DNA from: Luzula sylvatica
Taxonomy: Eukaryota; Streptophyta; Magnoliopsida; Poales; Juncaceae
NCBI GenBank assembly: GCA_946800325.1
Contig: OX326959.1
Span: 22,202,242-22,266,241, forward strand
Direction: 5' to 3'
DNA length: 64,000 nucleotides
Shown: piece after piece, positions 1-13,865 of the stretch
How positions within the stretch are numbered: the first letter of the stretch is position 1
Layout: the number at the start of each line of letters is the position of its first letter
Made by a program: the position numbers and the translations under genes
Notes under the pieces: generated by a model
What the model was told of the DNA's origin: nothing
What the model saw: only the letters and a program-made list of their open reading frames with translations
Databases searched by the model: none

Positions 1-962
1 CCCGCGGGATGGGGATGGGGTGAGGAGTTTGCCCCGGATGCGGGGATGGGGTGGGTACGGAGATATGTAGCCCCGCCCCACGGGTTATCCCGCCCCATGC
101 CCCACGGGTTATCCCGTCACAAGCCCCGCGAAATCCCTTATTTAAAATCATAAATATATTTCTAAGTTATAAGTTATATTTAAAAAAATTATAAATCTTA
201 ACATGCCTCTTTAAAATATTATGAATTATAACTTGTCTCCCACTTTACGATTGATTGCTAGGGGATGTTTCTGCTATTCCGGTCTCAACAGTTGCTTCAG
301 AGTCGGCTTACCGTACGAGTGGAAGATTTGTTAGCCCACATTGTAGCCGACTTCATCCTGACACGTTAGAAACATTAATGTGTACTCAAAATTGGCTAGC
401 AACCGAAATGAAAGGTATGCGAAATATATTAGTTTATGTCGATTATAAATATTTGCATATTTTTGTTTGATATGTTTCTTATTATGTTTCTATTTATATC
501 CAGATTGTTCATCTATGTATAATTACAAGTATCTTGCCTTTTCTGATGATGCGGATGAAGAAGACACATGTCGAAGTAAGCACACATCATAAGGATCCTT
601 AAATGGCTCAGGTGACGTGTCAAATTTTTGTGAAACTTTTGAAAGACATTTTTATTTGTCAGTTTTTATGTTCTAAGATTTGAATAGTATTTGTATTAAG
701 TTTGCATGATATTTTGAATGGTTTTAAAAATTATATTCAGTTATTATTTTTAAATATTAAATAATAGAAATTTTAGATTTTTTATCATAATTTGGCGGGG
801 CATGGAGATCCCCACGGGGGACGGGGATCCCCGCGGGGTGGGGATGGGGCATAAAATTTACCCGTGAATTAAACGGGGTGCGGGGCGGGGAATCCCCGCA
901 AAAGGCAGGGCGGGTATGGGTAGTACTTGCCCCGACCCCGACCCGCCCCATTGACAGCCCTA
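1..962 (+). mobile_element. 3' end of a hAT transposon, cut by the window edge
   Basis: The right terminus reads as the reverse complement of TAGGGCTGTCAATGGGG, a hAT-type terminal inverted repeat. The last 180 bases and the first 130 bases of the window are rich in GGGGATGGGG and CCCCGC motifs, which form subterminal palindromes. Between them, 255-410 encodes the hAT C-terminal dimerisation region. The left end and its target duplication lie outside the window. Confidence 0.8.
255..470 (+). pseudogene. hAT transposase C-terminal (hATC) fragment
   Basis: About 50 residues match the hAT family dimerisation motif: the IPVSTVASES core, then a GR..SP segment and CTQNWL. In the family this region mediates transposase dimerisation. 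Upstream codons of the motif (an L-A-R/K-D block in relatives) sit in another frame across a GGGG run, so a one-base frameshift is likely. An acidic tail like that of many hAT transposases can be seen near 545-575 in a different frame. The rest of the transposase is beyond the left edge, so whether a source gene is intact cannot be judged. This copy is probably inactive. Confidence 0.75.
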
Positions 963-2435
<1,473 letters not shown>

Positions 2436-2439
2436 ATGA

Positions 2440-2940
2440 AAAATAAAATTTAAATGTGTGAAGTATTTTTTTTTTAAAAAATATAATGTTTTGTTACATG
2501 ACTATTATACATTTCTGAAAATATCAAATACATATATTTGTGATGGAAATTTATACATTTTTATATATTTTTATGCATGACCATTTTATTATTTTTATTA
2601 GTAAGTTAAGGATTTACTTAAATATTATTTTTAGATTTGTGATATACATTTATAAATAACATAATGTCGTTTTACATGACTATTGTACATTTTTTAAAGA
2701 ATTATATATATTTGAAAAAAAAATTATGTCATATATATTTTTGAATAACTTTTTATACATGATAATGTGTATATTTCTAATAGATTTCTTACTTAAATAT
2801 ACATGACCATTTTATTTTTTATTAGTAAGTTACATTTACTTAAATATTGTTTTTAGATCTATGATATACATTTATAAATAATATAATGTCTTTTCACAAG
2901 ACTTGTATATTTTTAATAGAATTATATTTTGTTTGTTCTT
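2440..2940. repeat. three decayed tandem copies of an AT-rich unit
   Basis: Segments near 2440-2600, 2580-2720 and 2800-2935 share TTAGTAAGTTA, a TACTTAAATATT block, GATATACATTTATAAATAA and a CATGACTATTGTACATTTTT-like end. The spacing is about 150-220 bases with drift. There is no coding content. Confidence 0.6.
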
Positions 2941-4325
2941 CTTTACTTGAAAGGAGTCCACCATATTCATATGTCCTCCTCCTCAGTTCAACCTCACTAA
3001 AGGGGAATTGGTGCATCCATTAATTTGCTTGTCTTGGACATGTCCCCGTAATTAATGGATTTATGATACATTTTTTAATTCAATTACGCTATTTTAACAT
3101 AATGCAATTTGCAACCAACTTACACTTTTTTACTCATGCAAATGTAGTTCTTGGCGAGTGTTCTGACGAAATCTATTATACAAAAATGATTTGGGTTAAT
3201 AAATATACAAATTACAAAATACAAAAAAAATAGATGATCCGATCCAATGTATCCTAATTCTTGTCTAATTTTATTTTATCCTTAAAAACAAAAAAAAGTT
3301 ACCGTGGTTTTATCTAACATCTCATAATGAACTCTTATTTATGAGTAAATGTCTACAAGATACAATCATTTCTTTTTGAAGTAATTGCCCATTAATATAT
3401 TTTTCTTTTTACAGAGTAAGAAAATACAATCAATATGATTTGTTTCACACTTTTTTTTCTTGGTTATTATGGTTATGCAATACAAAAACAATGAGACAAT
3501 ATTTGCATGAGCAACTTTTATGTGATGCACACAGAACCAATCAATGCAAACTTTTATGTGATACTAACTACGTTTTTGTTTTTCAAATGACAAGTTGTGT
3601 ATTTTATTTTTATATCGCACATATGCATATCATGCTTCGCCCCAGCAGATGTGTCAGATATTATTACTATCATTTGGGTTCAATATTGTAGATTTGTGAT
3701 TATATATGACTAATTAATTATTAAATATTAATATTAATTTGGTTTCGGTTCTTTCAATTGTGAGACTCGGTCCGACCTGATCCCGAGGACCACGTCGCCG
3801 ATCCGAACGTACAAATCATGAAATGCAACTATCTATAAATATAACTCTTATATACATATAGACATACCGCGTGAAATTGATCACGGAGACGGATTGTTCA
3901 CGTAGTTGCTGCTAGCTTGCTTCGATTCCGGCGACACGCACGTCCCACGCCCGCGCGATTCGAGACCTTGCTTGAAGCTCCTTTTGTCGTATACAATCGG
4001 ATATTATCCGATTTGTCTCCGACCTTACTCGATCTTGCCCTTGCTTGATCACAACACAGAATCTCAGTTGAGATTCCTCTCTCGTATCCACCTCGAGCTA
4101 AAAGTCTTTCGGTTGCGACAAATTCCCCTAAAATTTGTCCAAACTTGCTCTAAATTCTCAATCTCTAATGGAGCTTTTCTCAACTTGTCTCACAAGTATA
4201 TTGCTCTCCTTCAGATCTAGAATGAACCAGAAAGAGAGAGAGAACAGGTGAATATCATATATTAAACTCTCCATTCATGACGGTATTAATGAGTATCAAA
4301 AACTGGCAATCCAGAATTTCAATCA
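2941..4325. other. intergenic DNA with one moderately GC patch
   Basis: 2941-3750 is AT-rich with no recognised gene. 3770-4220 has higher GC and lies directly before the CGTCATGACG repeat cluster; it may be part of an old LTR or similar element. The short open frames here show no recognisable domain. Confidence 0.4.
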
Positions 4326-4329
4326 CAGT

Positions 4330-4562
4330 CCGTCATGACGCACGATATGGTGCGTCGCGACGAACGTGTCACGCGTACTAGATCTAGCCGTTACAATGTG
4401 CTCCGTCATGACGGACAGGATTGTGCGTCACGACGCACCTCCGTCATGACGCACTGGATGGTGCGTCACGACGCTATACTCACAGATTGGCCTATGCATA
4501 ATTACACTAGTGTGTGTCATGACTGACCACATGGTGCGTCAGGACGGACTATGTCATTTCTG
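4330..4562. repeat. cluster of CGTCATGACG imperfect palindromes
   Basis: At least four units alternate CGTCATGACGCAC-type and GTGCGTCACGACG-type blocks with 10-30 base spacers. CGTCATGACG is itself a perfect palindrome. The units are diverged, and the last reads GTGTCATGACTGAC. This could be an LTR-internal enhancer array or a foldback core; no flanking LTR was recognised. Confidence 0.7.
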
Positions 4563-5220
4563 TCAGATTTGCATAATCCTATTATGCATCCAATCGTTCC
4601 GACGAACGCGTACGTTCATCTACCCTCATGTGTACAATCTACTAGTAGATATGTGACTTTATTTCCTTCACTTATTGCGGACAGTCGTTGCGATATTAAA
4701 TAATGTAATAATAATATTTTGTTTAAATATTTTTTCACAATATTTTTTGTCACCATTAATATCGTAAAATGTCTTTTATAATTTTCTTCTAAAAAGAATA
4801 AAAAAGTTAATTGTCCAGGAGCATTTTCAGTGTACAAAAAAAGTTGATCATAAAATTTCCATTAATATGGCAATTATATCGGATCTTTGGATTTGGATTT
4901 TGTTGAAAAAAATTTCATCGACATCCTAAAAATATCAAAACAATATAACTCAAATTTTTAATCGAAACATCAATGAAATACAAGGAAAATTATGAAATTC
5001 ATACATTTATTGATGGAAACTAAGTAATAAATAATCACAAAATCATGTTATAATCTTTATATGAAATAATTCTCAATGAAATTATTTTGACGTGCGTTTT
5101 ACATTAAATTCAGGGTAAAAGACAAAATTTCTCAAATCCATGCCCATGACTGCGTTCCTCTCGTCGAGACGAGCGATTTTGATATAAAATTCATGTCATT
5201 TGGTGGAAGGATGAGAAAGT
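4563..5220. other. AT-rich intergenic DNA
   Basis: Nothing recognisable as a gene or element end. Confidence 0.5.
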
Positions 5221-5231
5221 TACGATAATTT

Positions 5232-5452
5232 TAATATAACGGGTCACAAAACCTATTTTAACCAATCCAATAACCGCAATTATTAGCCGCAATACCGCAA
5301 TTTTACCGATATTTGGCCGCAATATCACCACAATTTAAACCAATCCAAAAACACAATATTGCACAATATATGGTTGCGACATTGCGATTCTAAATTGCAG
5401 GTCGCAATTTCCGCAATTGCGCCGCAATATCGCCGCAATTTAAAACACTGCA
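5232..5452. mobile_element. decayed hAT-like MITE built of CCGCAAT motifs
   Basis: The segment is packed with CCGCAATAT and CCGCAATTT motifs and ends in TTTAAAACACTGC, resembling the CAGTGTTTTAAA terminus of a plant hAT MITE class. The left end is degenerate and no clear target duplication is seen. Confidence 0.45.
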
Positions 5453-5454
5453 AA

Positions 5455-5560
5455 TTACTAATTTGCATGATAACAATGACAATAATATTATAACAAATAG
5501 TTATTTTACATTATATTAATCTTCTCATGTTATTTATTAATACTTATTAATGCATATAAT

Positions 5561-5612
<52 letters not shown>

Positions 5613-6780
5613 CGATTTTTTTATGGTACAGTAGAAAATAGTTCATTCTTCTTATCAAATAGTAGTATATATTGGTGCATATGTATAATAATATCTGAGG
5701 TAAAACACAATTTTACGAAAAGAAAAACGTAACAAAAAGATTACACCATTGTTATTCACAATAGTTAATGTACAAATATAGAAACAGTAGATCATACAAC
5801 TTATGTATTGATGTCCAAAATTAACTATGTAGTATTAATATTGTTTATTGATATAAAATCAAATAAAATTATACACCCCCACATTTTAAGGTGAAAATAA
5901 TTCCAAAAATAATTTCGAAGTTTAATTAAACAAAAACATAATTAAAAAGTATTTAACTTTAAATGATATTTTTAGTCTTAAATTTCAAAAATAATAACTG
6001 CATTCGATATATATTTAGAAGTTTAAGAAATTATTTATGTTTATCGGTACTTTTTTTTTCATTTCAGTTAACTTTTGTAAATTACAGTTGAGTAATTAAC
6101 TAGGACAATACTCACGTTACGCGGCGAGTATGATAATTATGTTTTTCATTTTAATACGAAGTACTAATTTTCCTGATTACAATAACACTAATATTATAAC
6201 AAAATAAAATTAGTTTACATTATATTAATCTTCTCATATTATTAAGACTTATTTATGCATAATCACATAGATATATATATTTATGATTTTTTATGTTATA
6301 GTAGAAAATAGCTCATTTTCTTATCAAATAGTAGTACATAGTAACACATATTGGTGCATATGTATAATAATATGTGACGTGTTACACAATATTAAGAAAA
6401 AACGTAACAACAAAATTTATAACATCGTTGTTCACAATAGTTAATGCAATAACAAATATAAACAAATAGTAAATCATATAACTAATGTATTGATGTACAA
6501 AATTAACTATATACTATTAATATTTTTTATTGATACAAATCAAATGAAAATTATAGACCATATCACATTTTATGGTGAAAATAATTACAATTTTTTTTTT
6601 GAAATTTAATTAAGCAAAAACATAATAAAAAGTAATTTAACTTCATATAATATTTTTAATTTTAAAATTCCAAAATAACAATTGCATTCGATATATGTTC
6701 AGAACTTTAAGAAGTTATTTATATTTAACTGATAAATTATTATTTTTTTCTTTTATGTTAAGTTTTGTAAATTTTAATAT
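5455..6780. repeat. tandem duplication of a roughly 600 bp noncoding unit
   Basis: Unit 1 (5455-6050) and unit 2 (6165-6740) align along their whole length. Shared anchors include TTACATTATATTAATCTTCTCAT, given here as TTACATTATATTAATC then TTCTCAT, AAATAGTAGTA, GGTGCATATGTATAATAATAT, given here as GGTGCATATGTATAA then TAATAT, and GCATTCGATATAT. Unit 1 contains an expanded (AT)n tract at 5564-5609 that is short in unit 2. No open frame is conserved between them. Confidence 0.8.
5564..5609. repeat. (AT)n microsatellite
   Basis: An uninterrupted AT dinucleotide run inside the first copy of the 600 bp duplication. Confidence 0.95.
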
Positions 6781-7170
6781 TAAAGTTGTTTAAACAAAAC
6801 ACAGAAACAACTTATTTAGTATTGTATAGGATTTTTACTATTTCATTTTAAAAAATATTTTTAATAATACTTTTAATAATACTTTTGTATAGGATTTTTA
6901 AAATTATAAAATAATACTTAAAATTCAATGGTTTAAATATTGAATATGCATTATATTGCATTCAGTTTTCTTAAATAATATCTTTAAGAATTGAAATTAG
7001 AGAAAATGTTTCGTACGAGTTATATTAATGTGGTTGCAAAATATATTTGACAAATTTATTATTTGGAATAGAAAAAGATCATAGGTGAGAAATATTTACA
7101 CAAAATATTTAATAAATAACAAAAATGTATAAATTATATGTGTCAAAAAGTCTAAAAAAACTACTACGTA
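6781..7170. other. AT-rich intergenic DNA
   Basis: No gene, repeat family or element terminus recognised. Confidence 0.5.
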
Positions 7171-7171
7171 T

Positions 7172-7252
7172 CATAAAAAAATCTTGTGATTTATTGGTAA
7201 AACAATTATCTATTTGTGAAAGGTCGTGAGTTCGAATCCCTACAAACTAAGA
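7172..7252 (+). mobile_element. tRNA-derived head (SINE or tRNA pseudogene)
   Basis: A B-box-like GAGTTCGAATCCC near 7229-7241 lies about 35 bases after an A-box-like TTTATTGGTAAAAC. This is the pol III promoter layout of tRNA-derived SINEs. The acceptor stem does not pair, so it is not a functional tRNA. Confidence 0.45.
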
Positions 7253-7295
7253 TTTTAATTTTATTTAACAAAATACAATGAAATTATGAGAAAAT

Positions 7296-7375
7296 AAATG
7301 ACCTGACAGGATTTGAACCATGAATCTATAGAAAAATAATATAGAGTCTTAACTCATATACCACAGAACCACATG
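7296..7375 (-). mobile_element. second tRNA-derived head, opposite strand
   Basis: On the minus strand an A-box-like TGGTATATGAG is followed by a B-box GGTTCAAATCC and a CTGTCAGGTC end. It faces the plus-strand head about 50 bases away. Stems are poor, so this is a SINE head or pseudogene rather than a working tRNA. Confidence 0.5.
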
Positions 7376-8415
7376 TGAACCGTTAATCTTCCTGGATAAT
7401 TAATTTAATGAGTGTTTTAAAAAAAAAATGCTTCGGATCCGGAAAATGCCTGGGCCGGCACTCCTTATGATTTAATACAAGAGCAAGCATATCAATTGGG
7501 ATTTAGAATGGAGTTGGTTTTTTAACACACAAAAAAGGGACAAACTTAATGAAGTGAAAAAAATCAACAACTTTTTGTTCACTAGTACCAAAACTTAAAA
7601 AGTTTTCTAGTAAATTTTATGACAAAATGGGTCTAGGGTTGAGCAAGAAAAAAAGTATTTTCAAATAAAAATTGGCCGGCCAAGAGTTGAATAATGCATT
7701 TTGTGGGTGTTGAGCTCTAGGCATAATAATATCTAATAATTAAGAAGATATGTATGCATGAATCAAAATCTAATCTTAGGTCTTTGTGATTTTATTTAAT
7801 TTTATACTATATAGTATATATTATATATTGTCTATCAGATCAATGCAGTTGTAATATATCCATGGACCAAAATATAATTGTAAATTGTAATCACACACAA
7901 CTGGAAAACTCAATTAATTAATAATAAATAATATATATTAAACTTACTAATTTATTTTTACTAATTGTATATTTTATTAAGTGACTTGAAAGAGTGATTC
8001 CTATCATTATTGACCTTTTTTCCTATGGCTATAATAATTAGGAATCAAAATTTTGTTTCACTAATAATGAATATTTTTGCTACTTGTTAAGGTACAAAAA
8101 GAGGAACTTATTCTTTGTAAGCCAAAATAAGTATAAACTTAACATTCTGTAATACATTCTGCATATAACCTTTGAAAAACAAAAATATGAATTTCACGGG
8201 TAAGTTATTGACAATGATTTATTGATTTTCTCAAAGTAATTTAAATAAAAAGAATATATTCGAAAATAAGGCTTATTCTTTGGAAATTATATCCACCGAA
8301 GAAGTGGAAAAAGTATTTGTTCGATGCCTATGACGTGTATATCCCTATTTCAATGTTCTTTCTGTCCAGAATAAAGATGGATGATTTGATATCAAAATGC
8401 TTACGCTAAATATAG
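7376..8415. other. AT-rich intergenic DNA
   Basis: No coding region recognised. A CTGGGCCGGC patch near 7450 may be a decayed transposon terminus. Confidence 0.45.
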
Positions 8416-8692
8416 TTGGTCCCCCAAACTCATCTCAAAATACTTGACGAGGTGACAAAAAATATTTAAATAAATTAATATTTTTTAATTGACTCAATTA
8501 AACATTAATTAAAACGTTTAATTGACACATAAATAATTTATAATATATTAATATTATTACATGTTAATTGAAGTATAAATTTAATAAAACAGTTAATTAA
8601 ATCGCTAATTAAATTAATTAATAATATTAATTAATTCACTTACCCCTCATTTGTTATCTCATCAAGAACGTTATTTTGAGTTTGGGGACTGA
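8416..8692. mobile_element. MITE with GTCCCCAAACTCA-type inverted ends
   Basis: The left end GGTCCCCCAAACTCA pairs with the right end TGAGTTTGGGGACT. The interior is made of AATTGACA and TTAATTAA motifs that also pair. Related interior sequence recurs at 42325-42440 and 63680-63890. No target duplication could be fixed. Confidence 0.6.
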
Positions 8693-10140
8693 ATGTATAA
8701 CCCCAAAACAAAAAATTGACAACAAGTAGTTATAAATGAAATATATTTTCAATTAATTATAATATTATAAATCAGAGTTAATAATATTATTGCATTGTTG
8801 TTCCTCGATTGTGAAGGCTCTCTTCTCCTCTCCTCTCAGCCACACGTATTGCAAACAAAATCCATTAACATAGTTAAAACTAAATGTATTGCAAACAAAA
8901 TGAATATAATAAAAAAACATTTGGCATATTCTTTACTCATGTTTTGCCAATCGATACGTAGGACGTCATGAGTGATGGTTGAGATGTATTTCTTCCCCCC
9001 ATTGTCATGTTATTATTGTTGGAATTATTCTATTTATTTGAAATATCGTGTTTGTCTCGCATCTTGAAATAAAATAACAACTGTAAACTAGATTTATCTT
9101 GAATATAAATTAACTGTATACTATAAAGTATATTTTTCCTATCTAAATGAGTGCCTATCTGAATAGTGATTATCAAAACTGAATTAGAAAATGAGACCGG
9201 CAATGGTCCCCAAATTTTTTTGAAATTATAATATATTTGTGTGAATTTGCCCATTATCCAAAAAAAATATTTAAAAAGATATATTACAGATTAATGTACA
9301 TTTAATGACACAAAATATAAAAAGTGTTACACATATCTAAATATATATAATACAAAATTATATATTGTTCTTAAAAATATATAATTAAAAAAATATGGCG
9401 CATTTAAAAATGTATATTTAAAAATATATATATTGGGCGGTGGAAATCATTTCCCACTAAATATATCCAAATAATATTTACTAGATCCTTATCTCTTAAA
9501 ACAAAAAAAAACTCAATATCTATCATTCTATCCAATATCAATCATCAGTCTCATAAGTTAGATCAATTCAATCCAAGTAATTAAAGATATCCCCTCCTTG
9601 TATTTTTCTCATAGCTGGCATTTTAGTAAATTAGCAATATGATTATATACCCTAACTAAATCCTAGTCACAAAATGAATAAACATGTAAATTACAAATCT
9701 CGTTCGATCAATCATACGAACTCGGCCCACCATTGAGCCGTCCATTGACCTCTAAATACTCCACACTGTGTGTTTTTTACTCGTTTCTTTCTTCTCATGA
9801 GGACGCGTGTCCTCTCATGATTTAGCAGTGTGTAAAGATTACTTGTAGGTCTGTTAAAAGTCATCGTGTCATTCTCTACTTACTATTTATGTGACTCATA
9901 TGATTGCATCGAATATATTAGCAAGTTTCATTCGTAAGCAAAAAATTAATGAACTAGTTAGTAAATTTTGTTGTAATTAATAATTTAATGCACATACTGT
10001 TTTGTATTTTATCTGGAAAAGACATGTTTATAATGACGAATGATTATGAGGTCCATAACATTCCTTGTTATGGTTGTGGCTTCTTTTGATAGGTGGAAAA
10101 GTTGAAATAACCCCAAAAAAAGAAAGAAAGGGCATTTTCG
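8693..10140. other. intergenic DNA upstream of the LOR gene
   Basis: AT-rich with no recognised gene or element. The last few hundred bases presumably hold the LOR promoter. Confidence 0.5.
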
Positions 10141-10152
10141 TCCAAAGTTGGA

Positions 10153-10160
10153 TATAAATA
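10153..10160 (+). promoter_or_regulatory. TATA box of the LOR gene
   Basis: TATAAATA lies 113 bases before the chosen ATG and is followed by a C/T-rich leader with AACCCTTCTTCTCTTCC-like sequence, usual for plant 5' UTRs. Confidence 0.6.
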
Positions 10161-10272
10161 CTCATCTGAACCCCTCTCTATTCTTCCATTAACAAAACCT
10201 AAACACTCTCAAACCAACCCTTCTTCTCTTCCTCCGGTGGTCACCGGTAAAATTACTAAAATATCCTTCGCC

Positions 10273-11040
10273 ATGACTAAAATCCATCCGAACTTATCTT
10301 GCTTGCAACTCGAGGGTCTCGACTTGCCGAAACTCGCAACTGATCACCACGAAAGCGGGAGAGAAGAAGCTGAGGTATTGACCGTGTGGCGCAAATCGCT
10401 TTTGTTCAACTGTAGTGGATTCACGGTTTTCGATGCGAAGGGTAATTTGGTGTTTCGGGTCGATAATTACGGATCGGGTAGCAAAAATGAGGTTGTTCTC
10501 ATGGACGCTACCGGACGAGTTCTTCTCACCGTACGAAGAAAGGTATAGAAAAGATAAAACAACTTATATTTGCATTTGAGTAAATTAATAATTATTATGT
10601 GATTAGTAGCTAATCAAATTATTTGTCAAAAATTATCATTGCAGAAACAAATAAGTCTAGGGGAGCATTGGGTGATATACAAGGGAGAAGACTCATCTCT
10701 CCCACTTCTCTCCGTAAAGCACCACGTGTCCATGCGCCACGTAAAATCGCTGGCTAGCGTGACGCCTTCCGCGGCCAGTACATCGGCCAGTAATTCGAAT
10801 ACAAATTGTTATGCGATAGAGGGTTCTTATTTACAGAGAAGTTGTGTGGTGAACAATAGAGAGGGGCGCCAGGTGGCGGAGATTTGTAGGAAAGCGAATG
10901 GCGGTGTGAGTTTCGGCGATGACGTGTTTAGATTGGTCGTCGAACCCGAGTTGAGTACTTGTGTCGCTATGGGGATCGTAATTGCTCTCGATCAAATGGC
11001 CGGTTCACGGCCCTATCTTATAAGAAGTTGGTCTTCGTAA
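10273..11040 (+). CDS. LURP-one-related (LOR) protein, two exons
   Basis: Exon 1 is 10273-10542 and exon 2 is 10645-11040, joined by a phase-0 intron with AAG|GT and GCAG borders. The product is about 221 residues, the usual LOR length. The LOR/tubby-C-like fold shows as VWRKSLLFNC..GFTVFDAKGNLVFRVDNY, then LMDA.GR.LLTVRRK, LGEHWVIYKGE, and C-terminal FG.DVF.LVVEPE with A..I.ALDQM. ATG 10273 (MTKIHP) was preferred over the in-frame ATG 10237 because relatives begin this way. Family members are soluble or membrane-associated, and some (LURP1) act in pathogen response; the role of this copy is not known. A Ser/Ala/Asn-rich insert lies near residues 126-140. AATAAA at 11224-11229 is a possible poly(A) signal. 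Confidence 0.92.
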
Positions 11041-12660
11041 AAAAAAATGATCGATGTGTTTCGTTCGCCATGGTTCATTCGACTTCATGAAACTAATGTG
11101 AGGTCTGCAATGTAGGGAATTAATGGACATTATTTGAGGAAGGGTCTCTTTAGGTTTTCCTTTTTTTTTTTGGTTTGGGCTTGGATTTAATTTGTAGAGG
11201 AAATTAAATGAGTTATTTTTTAGAATAAAATTACATAATGTTTTGTTCTTTAATAATATGAGTTATTTTTTCCACGGAGGGACATTAAATTAGAGTTATT
11301 ACTTGTATAGAGGTTATTTCATAATCACGGTAAAACTATGAATTGATTATCTCAAGAATGCAGTAATTAGTGGACAACTTTTTTTAATTGGCTCATTTTC
11401 AATGCATCAATTAGTGAGCTATAATTTCTAACTCAAGAATAGTAAAATTTGTTAGATTCTAGTCAACTAATCCATGATTATAGATTCACTGGAAACTATG
11501 AATTTTTATCTCAAGTGTTACTCGTCATGTTCTTATTTGAAAACTAAAAGTCCCAAAAAAAAATTATAATCTTTATTTAGAGAATGTTGAGAAATATTTT
11601 GTCAACATTGGATCAATTTATTTCACTAAATTACAATTTATTAGATTAGGACAATTTTTCAAATACATTTTGTTATTTTATTTTTTTGTATTGAAATGTT
11701 TATTTCCATCAATTCTCTGGATGGAATAAAATTATTCATATTAATATATCATTAATGATTTTCAGGCATGTATGGATGGAAGTTATTTTTTTTTAAAACT
11801 TGTTGAAACTATATGATTCGACGCCCTAATTTTGTGTGCAACTGCAAAGAGAATTGTGATATATTTGCTCGATTTTCCAAAAGGAGCAGTCTGATACCGC
11901 GATTTTGCCGATGCATTTCCCTCACCGAAATGTAATCAAAGACCTGATCATACCTAGACTGAATTATTTTTTTCGCCATCCCTTTTGACCGCGCGGACCG
12001 ATTATCTTAGAAGATAATCCAATCTTGGATTTTCTAACGATACCAGTCCGGTACCGCGCTAGAAAATAATGTACCAGTCGGGTCCCCTACCGGTACGTAC
12101 AAACATACCAATCAAGATTGCAAATTGCAATTCTAGTCTTGAATCGAAGAAACATTTAGCAGACAAGAGCGGTACCGCATCACCGGTAAGGAAACTTATG
12201 TCTCCATAAACTCGAATTAATCATGACATAAATATAGTAGCCTTTCGCCTTCAGAGACATTGTGTACTATATGAAAAAGAAATTCAATGTGATTTCTTGA
12301 TTACAAAGGGGACCAAATCAAATTGCATGCATACCAAACCAACAGACGAAAGGGGACCATGAAAGTTTAATAATTCACCGAAATTTAGCTAACTTATCAT
12401 TTCATGACAAAGTAAAATTTGATAATGTTTTTAACATTTGATATAGAATTGAACAAAATGATACATGAATGAGATAACTACAAAAATCATCCTTTTGAAT
12501 AAAGAGGCAATCAACGATTCAACAGGTCCATGTGGTTTTAGCTTCTTGGTGGGTTCTTAATTTTGGCCCACATACATAATACAGGGCCATTCTATGGTAC
12601 GGGTAACTTTCATATGAAGGGACAGGATTTAAATTAATATATCAATCCAATGGTCTAGAA
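11041..12660. other. LOR 3' UTR and intergenic DNA
   Basis: The first 200 bases are likely 3' UTR. 11870-12190 has patches of GGTACCG, but no gene or element terminus was recognised. Confidence 0.45.
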
Positions 12661-13660
12661 TTGGTGTGAGTAATTTAGATGTACTGTAAAAAAGGGTACA
12701 ATGGTCATTTCACTCCTCTTTATACCTGTTTCCTCACCCACTCTCCATTTCCCTTGTCTGGATTTGCTTTCCTTTTCTATTCCATCTCTCTCTTCATTTC
12801 CATTTCAAAATGTCTGCATCTAGTTCCCTTTCTATTCCATTCTCTTTCTCCATCTCGACAAAACAAGAAAATCATTGGAAATCACTAGTGTTCTTCAAAT
12901 CCTACTCTAAAGCGTGAATTTCCACGAATTCTCAATCCGTGCCTATATCAAATCTGACGTTCCCAATCCGTTCTTGATTCCAATCCGACATTGCCAATCC
13001 GTTCTGCATCGATCTGGTTTCTTTCCGAAAATCCACGTACCAACATAGTGTATTTCGACGAATTTCTCGTTCAAAGGACTTTCGTTCATGAGTTTGAAGA
13101 TCTTAATCAAGACCGAGGCAAAGAGATGGATCACAAACTGCTGAATACAAAAGGTCAATGCTAATTTGTCATGATATTAAAAATATGAATACAGTATTCT
13201 GTAAAACGATTTTGTTTGTGTGGTTCTTGAATGGAAATTTTGTTTTTGAAGAGGTTGGAGCCAATTAACAGACTAAAAGCTCTAATTTAATCTCTTATAA
13301 AAAATGAATTACACTTTCAATACAAATGTGTTGCTTTTTTTTTGTTTTTTCTTTACTGGACTTTAACACGAATTACTTAATCCGTGGAGAATTTGGGACC
13401 AATTTGACTGTACTGTGATGTGTGGTTATTAAGTCCCCTTTCTCTCATAATTCGTTTTTTTATAATTTAACAACAAATTCAAGTTTACTCTTTTGTGATT
13501 TTGTGAATATTTTCTTGAACTCAGGCCATGGCTAACAAAATTGAACAAATGCGACTACAATGGAAACACACCAAGTAGGGTCAGTGGAGCTAGTAGCAAA
13601 TGAGAGCGAGTTCAACAGGCCCGGTCCGGCTAGTAATATTCATTCTTTTTCTGTGTTAAT
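12661..13660. other. C/T-rich leader-like DNA without a recognisable gene
   Basis: 12700-12860 is pyrimidine-rich and resembles a plant 5' leader after a promoter. The following sequence contains only short open frames with no recognised domain. It may be the front of a lost gene or a noncoding transcript. Confidence 0.3.
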
Positions 13661-13754
13661 TGTGATGGTAAGTGGTTCATACATCTTTGATTTTATGCTT
13701 TAAATAATAATGATACAATATATAGTTTGGGCATCCTATCATTTTGACGAAATT

Positions 13755-13865
13755 CCTCGTAAGGATTAAGTGAATCAAATTGTTAAGTGAATCAAATTGT
13801 GTATTGAATCAAATTCCTCGTAAGGACAATTTTGTTAAGTGAATCAAATTGTGTATTGATTTGTA
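13755..13865. repeat. short tandem repeat of AAGTGAATCAAATTGT
   Basis: Units GTTAAGTGAATCAAATTGT and TATTGAATCAAATTCCTCG recur three to four times with small changes. Confidence 0.7.

Noticed and set aside
4335..4526. Open frame over the CGTCATGACG array
   Set aside because: The frame simply follows the repeat; the repeated peptide has no known counterpart.
5455..6780. The 600 bp direct repeats as LTRs
   Set aside because: No TG...CA ends, no primer site, and only about 100 bases between copies, so a tandem duplication fits better.
7172..7375. Functional tRNA genes
   Set aside because: Promoter boxes are present but acceptor and anticodon stems do not pair well.
10237..10272. Earlier in-frame ATG for the LOR protein
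   Set aside because: The added 12 residues do not resemble the start of relatives, while MTKIHP at 10273 does.
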